The notes below the pieces were generated by a model, which saw nothing but the letters and a program-made list of their open reading frames with translations, searched no databases and was not told where the DNA came from. A stretch of DNA of 64,000 bases from an uncultured Bacteroidales bacterium (GTDB lineage: Bacteria > Bacteroidota > Bacteroidia > Bacteroidales > Bacteroidaceae), in NCBI GenBank assembly GCA_902788315.1, contig CADAJS010000012.1:1-64000 (forward strand), written 5' to 3'. Of this stretch, positions 52,701 through 60,823 are shown piece by piece. A program made the translations under genes and the position numbers. The stretch's first letter is position 1; each line of letters begins with the position of its first letter.

Positions 52701-53345
52701 CGTGACCTCGTCATCCGACCCTCGGACAAGGCCGCCGCTGCCCACCATGTAATTATAGTTTAGCCACTGTGCTGTATCGCGACCGTCACGTGCATATTCA
52801 AACGCCTCGTCTATTTCACGAATGGCTGCCGAGTCCTGGCCCAGATAATAATAATAGGTACTGGAGACGATGTGAAGCTCGGAACGGGCATAGGTGACCA
52901 TGCGCTGGTAATGTTCAGTCAGTTCCTCGTGGTTCTCGTTTATTCGCTCCAGAATACTAAGCGCACGGCTGCGGTGGAGGAAGAAGGATTCACCGTCACC
53001 CACGCGCTGAGCAATCTTCATATACAGCACATGTGCCGAGAGCAGATGAAACTGGTTGCGCGACGCATGGGTCACCTGGGAAAGCAAGTCGATGGCCTTA
53101 TCGAAGTCCATCTGCTGATATGCCACGTAGGCCTTGTTAATCTGTGCCTCGTGCCATCCGTAACGGTTCCTTGACGTCAGGCGTTCTGCCTTCTCGGCAT
53201 AGAACATTGTGCTGTCGATATTCACATAGCGGTCATGATAGGCGCGGTCATTGCAGCGGTCTATCTCCATGCGCTGTTCGTCGGAAAGCGGCGAACATGC
53301 CTGCATGGCAATGACGAGGGCTATGAAGAGACCGGCGTGCTTCAT
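49758..53345 (-). CDS. Membrane sensor with two kinase-like modules (DUF5112/DUF5113 type)
   Basis: A 1195-residue envelope sensor. It starts as a lipoprotein (lipobox MQAC, C17), with a long helical TPR-like region in the periplasm, a membrane helix near 405-425 (TVILLVLILLTICLSYAVV), and a cytoplasmic histidine-kinase-like module whose ATP-binding part shows NTLADNARKF, DTGVGLS and GFGFGIMNCKGI. A second export-like hydrophobic segment (LPLLWLMIALSCFPAMAE) then leads to another helical domain, a third membrane helix (VYVMIILVSLVAIVLFYLLYL) and a second, degenerate kinase-like region. The DHp histidine is not in a canonical motif; IMHIN is the best candidate. Its end overlaps the regulator gene. 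Confidence 0.85.
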   Translation of the reverse strand: MKHAGLFIALVIAMQACSPLSDEQRMEIDRCNDRAYHDRYVNIDSTMFYAEKAERLTSRNRYGWHEAQINKAYVAYQQMDFDKAIDLLSQVTHASRNQFHLLSAHVLYMKIAQRVGDGESFFLHRSRALSILERINENHEELTEHYQRMVTYARSELHIVSSTYYYYLGQDSAAIREIDEAFEYARDGRDTAQWLNYNYMVGSGGLVRGSDDEVTLNEYGHLFLTYTMSSGRGYRYFEANALQSLAVLLADPARSSIVARERASSYGFLIAQFAKDAPLDSLCFAMARRSISLFEDYHDLYQTACAYRTLGELYFNRADYLPALDAFMHALSLVENQRQRSRYTVNPWMAGIREKLSMTYSALGNKALSDQNRNIYLDLLDQYRQNYESENRLLELKHEVNSIRLKTVILLVLILLTICLSYAVVRRMNRRSLVRAQRLTDFRDSADFRALTGEVNGIRDRLSEEMEYYRDTLHVSQMHIERYKAANVERRAKVSLVYSIIPYLDRMLAEVRKMLEDSPVEKERLSYVGELADEIMHINDVLTDWIKMTQGQLTLHVTTFQLQEIIDVIALSRATFEQKHLSLRLPSTDVQVKADKALTLFMINTLADNARKFTPAEGCVSIDVDAAEDYVEIGVTDTGVGLSEHDCAVLNDSKVYDASAIGNSDAPKGFGFGIMNCKGIIQKYRKTSQLFSVCQFGVSSRLGEGSRFWFRLPKALPLLWLMIALSCFPAMAETDGNPFEQMYDSLYASNVEGRHSHSLSMGTDFLRCMPVPVDTAYAVLIHNEIAVAALAVGDWDAYRRSNDECVRLHKLFTQDKSIEAYCEKMRTLQESGVQVYVMIILVSLVAIVLFYLLYLRKGLRSDRLYSRLMDILSAHIDNARSHVAQYGDVQPSHLQQAMDGDDFVRVSGECRTAVEACQVDNPVMADAAMQLIAEVEALYGRVLHDAQELISLDTQRYKASFEEDRLYVMNQILDNCLSTIKHETMYYPARAKQLVDGMKREEASQEQLHELLDLLQYYREVYMLLYHQAERQVEQHSFRRQQLAVRQALQTFADELSDTLRRQQKREVSLQVEADESLCVVSDADLFQALLRSLVEDSKRQCDAIHLHAREQGDSVLFTLTIHGVCLSQEETDRMFSPSTSSIQCLIARQIIKEHDSHCRMPGLRLYAETKGEKAFCIHFTLLNAQKIKIPHGTI

Positions 53346-53363
53346 GGTGCAGTGGAGGGATGG

Positions 53364-54062
53364 TCAGAATTGTGAAGCCAGACGAATGGCATTGAACGAC
53401 ACATAGAGAAGCGTGAGCGCCAGAAAGAGAACCACCAACAAGAAGTCGCTCCGTCGATAGCCGTTGCTGGTGTATGCCGAGGAATAATACGTGTGCTGCG
53501 TCGCCAGCTTTCCACTAAGATAACAGTAGAGCAAGTACATCATCACTCCGGCCAATGTGCCAAACACGATGCCAACCAGAATATCTATCGGAGTGTGCAC
53601 ACCCAGATAGATACGGCTGTAGCTGCACAGCGTGGCATAGCAATAGAGCACGCAGGAGGCCGTCCACGAGCGGAATATCAGCGACAGGAAGACGGCTGCA
53701 CCAAACGTATTGGCTGCATGGCTCGAGAAGAATCCGTACAGGCCGCCCCGGTATCCGTTCACGATATCGACGAATGGAGCCATCTCGGGGTCGTGTGTGG
53801 GACGCAGTATCTTGAAGTAAGGTTTACACAGTCCGCTGGCCGTCTGGTCAGTGATTACTATGAGCAAAGCGAGGGTGGCAAGGGTGAGCAACGAGTTGCG
53901 CCAAGGGTTGTTCTTGATGATGATGTACACCAAGAGGAGCATGAGCGGCACCCACGTGACGGTCTTCGTGACGGTCCACATCACACCGTCCATGTAGAGC
54001 GAATCCGAGCCGTTGAGAAGCAGGAAAAGTGATTTGTTCCAAGAGAGAATGTCGTTCATCAT
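53364..54062 (-). CDS. PAP2-family phosphatase (undecaprenyl-diphosphatase type)
   Basis: A 232-residue inner-membrane phosphatase with about six hydrophobic segments. The PAP2 catalytic motifs are KPYFKILRP (80-88), SSHAANT (113-119, usually PSGH) and SRIYLGVHTPID (149-160). Such enzymes recycle undecaprenyl diphosphate or act on other lipid phosphates on the periplasmic face. It precedes the sensor-kinase gene by 18 bp and follows batE by 18 bp, so it may be read from the bat operon. Confidence 0.92.
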   Translation of the reverse strand: MMNDILSWNKSLFLLLNGSDSLYMDGVMWTVTKTVTWVPLMLLLVYIIIKNNPWRNSLLTLATLALLIVITDQTASGLCKPYFKILRPTHDPEMAPFVDIVNGYRGGLYGFFSSHAANTFGAAVFLSLIFRSWTASCVLYCYATLCSYSRIYLGVHTPIDILVGIVFGTLAGVMMYLLYCYLSGKLATQHTYYSSAYTSNGYRRSDFLLVVLFLALTLLYVSFNAIRLASQF

Positions 54063-54080
54063 AATGGCGTGTTAGAGGGG

Positions 54081-54836
54081 TCAGATTACTTCCATGTCAC
54101 GACGTTCGAGCCACCCCACCTTGCCATCGGCAATCTGTACCTCACACCACTCTTTCATCGAGTTGTCCCGGATTTCCACGCGTGTACCCTCGTGGAGAAC
54201 AAAGAGTTCGTTGCCACTTGCCGAAGGAGTGCTCCTCACGGTGACAGACGTAGCGGTGATAATGGCACTGCTGCGTTCCCGCTCAAAGCGCCGTTGCTGA
54301 TATGCGCACACATTGCCCAGCACCACAAGCAGCATCAGCGACACTGCGGCATAGAAACCCGTTTGCCGCAGGGTATATTTGCTGGAATAGAGGAAGAGGG
54401 CAAAGGCCAACAATGCAAGCACAAAAAGCGAGATACACACCACCGTCCACTGGCTGAGGCTGAACATGCGTGTCATGCTGCGGAAGAGCGAGACAAAGAA
54501 CATCTCGTGACGCGGTGTGATACGATCTATAGTCTTGCTACGTGCAAGCTCCAGATTAAAGCGGATATCCTTATCGCCGGGGCTTAACAGCGCTGCTCGT
54601 TCAAACCACAGCACGGCGTGCGCCATATCATCCATGCGGTAGTAGCAACATCCCAGATTATAACACACATCGGAACTCTGAACCTGGTTGGCCACTTCTG
54701 TATAGAGTTCGGCAGCCTTTGCAAAATCCTCCTTGCTGTAGAGACTGTCTGCCTGGCACTTCATTTCAGCAGGCTCAGCAGCCATACAGGGCAGGACCAA
54801 GGTATATAAGGATAGGATGATAAGTATTCGTTTCAT
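54081..54836 (-). CDS. batE: BatE: TPR and SH3-domain membrane protein
   Basis: A 251-residue protein with signal peptide MKRILIILSLYTLVLPCMA, TPR helices (about 25-110, for example YNLGCCYYRMDDMAHAVLWF), two hydrophobic segments (about 135-185) and a C-terminal bacterial SH3 domain ending WLERRDMEVI. In Bacteroides fragilis the bat genes confer aerotolerance; BatE is thought to be the distal envelope member of the complex. It starts 5 bp after batD. Confidence 0.9.
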   Translation of the reverse strand: MKRILIILSLYTLVLPCMAAEPAEMKCQADSLYSKEDFAKAAELYTEVANQVQSSDVCYNLGCCYYRMDDMAHAVLWFERAALLSPGDKDIRFNLELARSKTIDRITPRHEMFFVSLFRSMTRMFSLSQWTVVCISLFVLALLAFALFLYSSKYTLRQTGFYAAVSLMLLVVLGNVCAYQQRRFERERSSAIITATSVTVRSTPSASGNELFVLHEGTRVEIRDNSMKEWCEVQIADGKVGWLERRDMEVI

Positions 54837-54841
54837 ATCTG

Positions 54842-56692
54842 TCAGTTACGTTTGATTACGGCGTCCAACTTGTTGATAACCTCAGAAGCCTCGGCATAGA
54901 TCTTGTCCATCGTGGCATTGGGATCGCCTGGGGCATATTGTGCAAATTCACACTCACCGAGCACCTGCATGAAACTGTCCACAAGGCCGGCATCCACCGA
55001 CTTCTGGAGCAGGATTTCCTGCACGTTGTCCTTGTTCAGGTCGGCAGTGGGCAGGTTCAGTTTGTCGCCCGCATATCCCAGCAGGGCATGCATCACCTCA
55101 TCATAGAAGGCAGCGCTGTCATGCGCCTTCATCAGTTGTGCCGCATGGCGCAGGCGCTTCGAAGCCGCCTTACCAGCCTTCTTGCCGCGCATCTTGGCAA
55201 TATTAGCATTCTCGCGGGCACGGCGATAGAAGATGCCCAGAACAATCAGGAACAGCACGATAAGGCCGAGATAGATAAGCCAGTAACGCAGTGAGCCAAA
55301 AGTGGCACCGCTTTCGCTGCTACGAGCCGAAAGCGGACGTTGCTTGATGTAGCGAATATCGTCACTGAGCACCTTGAGGTCCTCCTGCTCGGGCACCACG
55401 GTTGCCGTGCGCCCCTTGCCCTTGGCGACAGCCAGGTTGAAGGAGTCGGTCTGCACGGTGACGTACTTCTCGCTCTCGGGATCGAAATAGCTGAATTCCA
55501 CGGGCGGAATGGAGTACTTGCCGCCATGACGAGGCACCACCACATAGTCAAACACCTTGTTGCCACGGGCACCACCGGATGTGTTGCTGGTCTTGTCAGT
55601 CTCCTTGGGATCATAGACCTCAAAGTCGTTGGGGAATGTCACTCGAGGTGCCTTCATCAACTTCATGTTTCCCTGTCCGCTCACGATGAGGCGGAGCGTG
55701 GCTGCGTCGTTGGCATTCAATTGTTCGGGCGTCAGGCTGCCGCTGATGGTGAACTTGCCCACCGCTCCGGCAAAGGTTGCGGGCTTCGGCGTAGGAAGGG
55801 GTTGCACCTCGATCTCGACGGCGGGAGCCACGATCGTTTTGTTGATTACCTGGGAGAGGCTTCCGCCACCAAAGAAGATATCGAAGGGATCCATCGATGT
55901 GTTCACCTGTTCGATCTGTGTCTCAAACGAGATGGCAGGCACCTTCAGGCGTCCCGTCTTCTGCGGGAAGAGCAGATACTGGCGCCAGACAGCCGTGCCG
56001 TAGTTGCGTCCATCGACGCGTTCATACTTGAGCGACATCTGGGCCTTCGAGTCGATTTCCTGTACGTGGAAGCCGTCCAGCTGAGGCATTTCGCCGGAGA
56101 TCTGCTGCAGGTTGACCAGCGTGTAGAGCTTGTATGTGAGCAGGATTGCTTCCTGTTCATACACCTTTCGCTTGCTGGCGGTGACGGTCATATAGAGATC
56201 CTTGCCCGTGATCTTGCCATTAGAGGCGCCCTCGTCACGGTGGCCTTGGCTGCGTCCGCCGCCTCCCTGGCCTTGCTGTCCCTGTGTGTTTCCGCCCTGC
56301 GGGTCGTCCGAGGCCGGCAACACCTCGATGGAGGGCGAGTTGCTCTTATATGTCTCGCCGCCCACTTTCACGGTGGCTGCAGGCAGCTTGAACGTGCCTT
56401 CCTCGGTGGAAACCACGGTATAGGTGTAGGTCATCGTCGAGGAGCTGGTGGTCTTGCCGTTAATCATGGAGAAACTGCTCGAGCTGCTCGTGCTGGGTCC
56501 GTACAGGACTCGGAAACCTTCAAACTCGCCGACATTAAAGTCCTTCACGTCCGACGAGTTTACTACATAGCTGACGCGTATCCGCTGCCCGAATTCGGTC
56601 TGTCGCGGTGCCTGCACCTGCACTGTCACCTGTGCCCTCACGGTCAGCGCCATGAGGAGCAGGAGGAGTGTGAATATTGTCTTGTGTCTCAT
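54842..56692 (-). CDS. batD: BatD protein
   Basis: A 616-residue exported membrane protein. After a signal peptide (MRHKTIFTLLLLLMALTVRA) come several Ig-like beta domains of the BatD family (for example QTEFGQRIRVSYVVNSSDVK, then RVTFPNDFEVYDPKE), a Gly/Gln-rich linker near 150-165 (GQQGQGGGGRSQ), a transmembrane helix near 473-495 (YWLIYLGLIVLFLIVLGIFY) and a cytoplasmic helical tail. It is the large periplasmic component of the Bat complex. The gap to batC is 15 bp. Confidence 0.93.
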   Translation of the reverse strand: MRHKTIFTLLLLLMALTVRAQVTVQVQAPRQTEFGQRIRVSYVVNSSDVKDFNVGEFEGFRVLYGPSTSSSSSFSMINGKTTSSSTMTYTYTVVSTEEGTFKLPAATVKVGGETYKSNSPSIEVLPASDDPQGGNTQGQQGQGGGGRSQGHRDEGASNGKITGKDLYMTVTASKRKVYEQEAILLTYKLYTLVNLQQISGEMPQLDGFHVQEIDSKAQMSLKYERVDGRNYGTAVWRQYLLFPQKTGRLKVPAISFETQIEQVNTSMDPFDIFFGGGSLSQVINKTIVAPAVEIEVQPLPTPKPATFAGAVGKFTISGSLTPEQLNANDAATLRLIVSGQGNMKLMKAPRVTFPNDFEVYDPKETDKTSNTSGGARGNKVFDYVVVPRHGGKYSIPPVEFSYFDPESEKYVTVQTDSFNLAVAKGKGRTATVVPEQEDLKVLSDDIRYIKQRPLSARSSESGATFGSLRYWLIYLGLIVLFLIVLGIFYRRARENANIAKMRGKKAGKAASKRLRHAAQLMKAHDSAAFYDEVMHALLGYAGDKLNLPTADLNKDNVQEILLQKSVDAGLVDSFMQVLGECEFAQYAPGDPNATMDKIYAEASEVINKLDAVIKRN

Positions 56693-56707
56693 ATCCGTAT
56701 CACGTTA

Positions 56708-57619
56708 TTACCACTGCTTTTGCAAGCGTTTCTGCTGCGGTTTGGCAAGGGCCTTCTGCAGCTTGTCCTGTGTGTCTTTCTCGTCCTGCATAGCGGCATT
56801 GAGCAATTGCTCGGCATTCTCCTTGCTCATCTGGTTGGGCTCGGGCTGCTGTTGCTCTTGCTTCTGCTCATCCGGCTTCTCCTGTTTCTGCTGTTCCTGC
56901 TGTTGCTGCTTGTCCTGTTCTTTCTTTTCATCCTGCCCGTTCTCGTCTTTGTTCTCGCTCTCGCCACCGCCTTGCTGTTGCTGTTTCTTCAGTTGGTAGA
57001 GGCTCAGGGCATAGTTGTAGCGCGTCTCGTCATTGGTAGGGTCGTTGCGCAGCGACTCGCGGTAGAAGGCTACCGCCTTGTCAAACTGCTTGGCGCCTTG
57101 CATGACGACGCCCATATTATGGAACATCTTGGCACGTCGGCCCTTGTCGCGTTCGAAGCGCGTGGCCGTGTCATATTCCTTCATGGCCTCCTCGGCCTTG
57201 TTCTGGTTCAGCAGGGCGTTGCCCAGGTTGTAGTGGGCAATGGCGTTCGTATTGTCATACTCGATGGCTTTCTGATACTGAACCTGCGCCTTGGGAGCAT
57301 TCTCCTGCAGACGTTCCGGCACGGTGTCGCGCATCAGGCGATTGCCACGCCGCACGTAGTCGCGGTCGTTCTGAGCCGAGAGATGCAACACGGAGAGGCA
57401 CGCAAAGAGCATCATGGCTACACGAATGAAAGAAGGGGCTGAGAGTCGTCTCAGGGGAGAGGCAAGACGGTGGAGTGCCACCAAACGATTGGTGGAGTGC
57501 CACCAAACGATTGATGGAGTGCCACCAAACGGTCGATGGCCTGCCACCTCATTCTCCGTTCCACGAAGCCCACTTCGGAGCATCGGATTCTGAATGTTCG
57601 ATGAAAGTATTCTTTCCAT
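56708..57619 (-). CDS. batC: BatC: TPR protein with repeat-derived N-terminal extension
   Basis: A TPR protein of the bat operon. The TPR region (YNLGNALLNQNKAEEAMKEY, then YRESLRNDPTNDETRYNYAL) is followed by a Gln/Glu/Lys-rich coiled tail ending QQKRLQKQW. A signal peptide (MMLFACLSVLHLSAQ) begins at 57415. An in-frame ATG at 57619, 7 bp after the batB stop, would add 68 residues encoded largely by a 22-bp palindromic array (for example GGTPSIVWWHSTNRLVALHR). I give the longer frame because it has operon-like spacing and stays open, but 57415 may be the real start of the exported protein. Confidence 0.8.
   Translation of the reverse strand: MERILSSNIQNPMLRSGLRGTENEVAGHRPFGGTPSIVWWHSTNRLVALHRLASPLRRLSAPSFIRVAMMLFACLSVLHLSAQNDRDYVRRGNRLMRDTVPERLQENAPKAQVQYQKAIEYDNTNAIAHYNLGNALLNQNKAEEAMKEYDTATRFERDKGRRAKMFHNMGVVMQGAKQFDKAVAFYRESLRNDPTNDETRYNYALSLYQLKKQQQQGGGESENKDENGQDEKKEQDKQQQQEQQKQEKPDEQKQEQQQPEPNQMSKENAEQLLNAAMQDEKDTQDKLQKALAKPQQKRLQKQW
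57469..57556. repeat. 22-bp-period palindromic array inside the batC 5' frame (four units)
   Basis: Units start at 57469, 57491, 57513 and 57535; the first two are identical. Dyad centres are 57475.5, 57497.5, 57519.5 and 57541.5, with the core GGTGG-agtg-CCACC. Its reverse complement resembles 28549-28592. Confidence 0.92.
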
Positions 57620-57626
57620 AGTTACT

Positions 57627-58664
57627 TCATGCCTTTTTATCGTTTCTGCGGAACAGTTTCGATACGTGGACCCGATGGTTTTGCCGCTCGAGGAGCAGTG
57701 CATCCACCAGCAGGAAGAGCAAGGCCAGGATGAGGAATCCTTGGAACTGTTCGTCGAATTCGCTGTATATCTCACTCTCGAGCGTTGATTTGGCCAGACG
57801 GTCCACCTGCTCGGAGAGTTTCTTCTGTGCCGAACTGCTGTTATCGACAAAGATGTACGAGCCATTGCCTGCGCGGGCTATCTCGCGGCACATGTCCTCG
57901 CTGAGCCGCGACATCACGATGTTGCCTTCCTGGTCAATGATGTACTGGTTGGTGCCCTCAATGGGGATAGGCGCTCCTGCAGGGTCGCCGATGCCCAGGA
58001 CATATACGCGCACGCCCTGCTTGGCAGCCTCCTTGGCAGCCTCCACACCTTGCTGTTCGTTATCCTCGCCATCGGTGATAACAAAGATTGCACGACTCAC
58101 GCCCTCATTGTGTGTGAAGCTTTTCAGCCCCAGCCGAATGGCTTCGGCAATATCCGTACCCTGTACGGTAACCATTGAGGGATTGATGGTCTCCAGGAAC
58201 ATCTTTGCACTGACATAATCACTGGTTATGGGCAACTGGGTGAAAGCCTGACCTGCGAAGACGATGAGGCCCACCTTGTCATCCTTCATGTCATCCACCA
58301 TGTTGCTCACCATCATCTTGGCTTTCTGCAGGCGGTTGGGCTTCACGTCCTCGGCCAGCATCGAATTGCTGACATCCAGGGCAATGATTGCCTCGATGCC
58401 TTGACGCTCGCGGGATTCAATCTTCGTGCCGAACTGCGGTCGCGCAAGGGCCACGATGAGACAGAGCAATGCGGCCTGGGACAGCCAGAACTTCACCTCG
58501 GGACGCACACGAGAGACGTCGATGAAAAGCTGGCGGACCAGCTCGGGGTCGCCATACCGGCGCAACGCCTTCTGACGGCGATAGAGGGAATAGTAATGCA
58601 GGGCTACAAGCAACACTTGCAGCACGAGAAGATATAGGTAATGTGGATTTTCAAATCGGAACAT
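57627..58664 (-). CDS. batB: BatB: VWA-domain membrane protein
   Basis: A 345-residue inner-membrane protein. Two N-terminal hydrophobic segments precede a von Willebrand A domain with an intact metal site: DVSNSMLAEDVKPNRLQ (DxSxS), the Thr region GTDIAEAIRLG and the Asp region FVITDGEDNEQQG. A C-terminal helix (FLILALLFLLVDALLL) anchors it. VWA domains mediate metal-dependent protein contacts, here within the Bat/MoxR complex. It follows batA by 20 bp and is its paralogue. Confidence 0.95.
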   Translation of the reverse strand: MFRFENPHYLYLLVLQVLLVALHYYSLYRRQKALRRYGDPELVRQLFIDVSRVRPEVKFWLSQAALLCLIVALARPQFGTKIESRERQGIEAIIALDVSNSMLAEDVKPNRLQKAKMMVSNMVDDMKDDKVGLIVFAGQAFTQLPITSDYVSAKMFLETINPSMVTVQGTDIAEAIRLGLKSFTHNEGVSRAIFVITDGEDNEQQGVEAAKEAAKQGVRVYVLGIGDPAGAPIPIEGTNQYIIDQEGNIVMSRLSEDMCREIARAGNGSYIFVDNSSSAQKKLSEQVDRLAKSTLESEIYSEFDEQFQGFLILALLFLLVDALLLERQNHRVHVSKLFRRNDKKA

Positions 58665-58684
58665 GTCTCGTTGAATCTATATCG

Positions 58685-59683
58685 TTAGGGTATCCGGCGC
58701 AGGAGCGTGTGCCTCAAGAGTAACTCGAGCAGCAGTGCAAGCACGGCCACAAGGGCAAAGGGGACAAAGGCTTCGTAGCGCTTCGAATATTGTTTCACGT
58801 TCATCTTGGTCTTCTCCAGTTGGTCGATCTTGGCATAGACCTCGTGCAGTTTCTCGGTATTCGTGGCACGATAGAACTCGCCGTCGGTCTTCGTGGCAAT
58901 GGTAGCCAATGTCTTCGTGTCTATCTCCACGGGGACGTTGAGATACTGGATGTGTCCACCAACCTGCATCGGGTATCGGGCAGTGCCGTTCGTACCTACG
59001 CCAATGGTATAGACGCGGATTCCAAAGCTCTTGGCGATGTCGGCCGCCGTATTGGGGCTTATCTGGCCGCAGTTGTTGGTGCCGTCGGTGAGCAGGATGA
59101 TCACCTTGCTCTTGGCTTTGCTGTCCTTGAGACGCGTGACGGCATTTGCAATTCCCATGCCCAGCGCCGTACCGTCGTCGATAAGACCCCGCTGTGCCAT
59201 ATCCACCCGCATGCCGTTGAGCAGATTCAGCAACACGGCGTGGTCGGTGGTCATGGGACATTGGGTGAAAGCTTCACCGGCAAAGAGCGTGAGTCCGATG
59301 TTATCGTTGGGACGACCGTTGATAAACTCGATGGCCACCTGCTTGGCAGCCTCGATGCGGTTGGGTTTTAAGTCCTCGGCCAGCATACTGGTGCTGACGT
59401 CCATGGACAGCATTATGTCGATACCCTCGACGTCACGGCTGGTCCATCGGTTGGTGGTTTGCGGACGTGCCAAGGCAAGCACCGCTGCAGCGATGCACAC
59501 CAGGCGACATAGGAAGGGTAGATGCAGCAGATAGATTCGCCAGCTCTTGGGTGCACGGAGGTACGACTCAGTGGAGCTCACCTGCAACGACGGAGTGGAC
59601 GAACGCTGGCAGCGCCAGTACCATACAATATATGGTATTAGCAGGAGCAGCAGGAAAAGGTATTCATAGTTTGCAAATGTCAT
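58685..59683 (-). CDS. batA: BatA: VWA-domain membrane protein
   Basis: A 332-residue paralogue of BatB with the same plan: N-terminal hydrophobic segments (about 8-22 and 50-70), VWA domain with DVSTSMLAEDLKPNRIE, GTALGMGIANAV and IILLTDGTNNCGQ, and a C-terminal hydrophobic anchor (FVPFALVAVLALLLELLL). All metal-site residues are retained, so both VWA proteins should bind partners. Confidence 0.95.
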   Translation of the reverse strand: MTFANYEYLFLLLLLIPYIVWYWRCQRSSTPSLQVSSTESYLRAPKSWRIYLLHLPFLCRLVCIAAAVLALARPQTTNRWTSRDVEGIDIMLSMDVSTSMLAEDLKPNRIEAAKQVAIEFINGRPNDNIGLTLFAGEAFTQCPMTTDHAVLLNLLNGMRVDMAQRGLIDDGTALGMGIANAVTRLKDSKAKSKVIILLTDGTNNCGQISPNTAADIAKSFGIRVYTIGVGTNGTARYPMQVGGHIQYLNVPVEIDTKTLATIATKTDGEFYRATNTEKLHEVYAKIDQLEKTKMNVKQYSKRYEAFVPFALVAVLALLLELLLRHTLLRRIP

Positions 59684-59736
59684 AGCATATCTTGAACCTT
59701 GTACTTTATACTTTATTCTTCACCACCAGGAGGTGC

Positions 59737-60816
59737 CTATCGGAGCAAGTCGATGAGCCGCCATACGGACCATGCAATTGCCACCGTCACGGCACACAGC
59801 AAGACAGCTGCCACCCAGCGCATGGCTTTCACCTGGCTCATCCGCTTCTCGTCGGTCACTCGGATAACCTCGGGTTCCTGCTTGGCATTGGGGTCAACTT
59901 CCTGCTTCGTCTGGTTGATATACTCCACGGCAGCCACCAGATTGGCGTCGTTCTCATTGATCATCGTGCTGTACTTGGCAAACTTCACGAGGTCGGCCGT
60001 ACGGAAAATCTCACGCAGCTCGCCGAGTGCCTGCTCGTCGTTCTCGCTCATCAGGCGTTCGATAATCTCGGCCGATGTCATCTCGAGCGTGCTGAATCCA
60101 TAGCGGTTCTGGATGTAGGCACGGAGGGTGTCGGTGAGCTGGGTATAGTATTCCTTGCTGTCCTCCTCGGCCCACTTGCGGTCAGACTTAATACGTTCTA
60201 TCTCGCTCATGGCTATCTGATGGGGAGGCAGCTGACGCTTACGTCGGATAAACTGCACAATGGGTTTGCCCTTTCGGGCACGAATGAGCAGGAAGATGCT
60301 GGCTGCCAGCACCAACAAAGCCAGCAAGCTGACATAGACGATGATGCGGAAATCATCCCACACGAAGGGTTGCTTCATCACGCCGTTCACGGGGAAGAAC
60401 TCGTCCACATGGAGCGTGTCCACATCGACCGTATAGACATTCAGTGCCAGGCTCTTCGATTCGTAAGCCTTTCCATCGACCTTCACCTGGAAGGGAGGCA
60501 GATAATAAAATGCCGAATCCCATGCCGTGATGGTGAGACGCTGCACGATTTCGAGTGTCTTGCCGGCATTGAGTTTCGTGGTATCTGCATTGGAGATATC
60601 CACCACCTCCACGTTCGGCACCAGCTGATCTCCCTTCTTCAGCGGCGGGAGCTCCAGTTTCTGGCCGGCCCCCATCGAGACATCGAGGGTGATGACAGTC
60701 TGCTGTCCGATGAAGAGGTTCAGCGAGTCAATCTTCGCGTCGAAGGTCACCTGTGCCGCTACCACACAGGGCAGGCAGGTAAGCAACACCGGAAGAAAAT
60801 ATTTTCTAAGCTTCAT
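59737..60816 (-). CDS. Bat-operon membrane protein with BatD-like periplasmic domain
   Basis: A 359-residue protein: signal peptide MKLRKYFLPVLLTCLPCVVA, a beta-rich periplasmic domain (about 22-165), a transmembrane helix (about 172-195), a cytoplasmic helical domain with SEIERIKSDRKWAEEDSKEY and LTDTLRAYIQNRYGFST, and a C-terminal helix. The cytoplasmic part resembles DUF4381-like proteins of MoxR-VWA operons. The start at 60816 is chosen to place the signal peptide first. It lies between the DUF58 gene and batA, its usual place in Bacteroidota. Confidence 0.82.
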   Translation of the reverse strand: MKLRKYFLPVLLTCLPCVVAAQVTFDAKIDSLNLFIGQQTVITLDVSMGAGQKLELPPLKKGDQLVPNVEVVDISNADTTKLNAGKTLEIVQRLTITAWDSAFYYLPPFQVKVDGKAYESKSLALNVYTVDVDTLHVDEFFPVNGVMKQPFVWDDFRIIVYVSLLALLVLAASIFLLIRARKGKPIVQFIRRKRQLPPHQIAMSEIERIKSDRKWAEEDSKEYYTQLTDTLRAYIQNRYGFSTLEMTSAEIIERLMSENDEQALGELREIFRTADLVKFAKYSTMINENDANLVAAVEYINQTKQEVDPNAKQEPEVIRVTDEKRMSQVKAMRWVAAVLLCAVTVAIAWSVWRLIDLLR

Positions 60817-60823
60817 AATCTCC

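Noticed and set aside
57627..57865. BatC start at 57865
   Set aside because: This would overlap batB by 239 bp and begins with residues unlike any BatC; in-frame starts at 57619 or 57415 are better.
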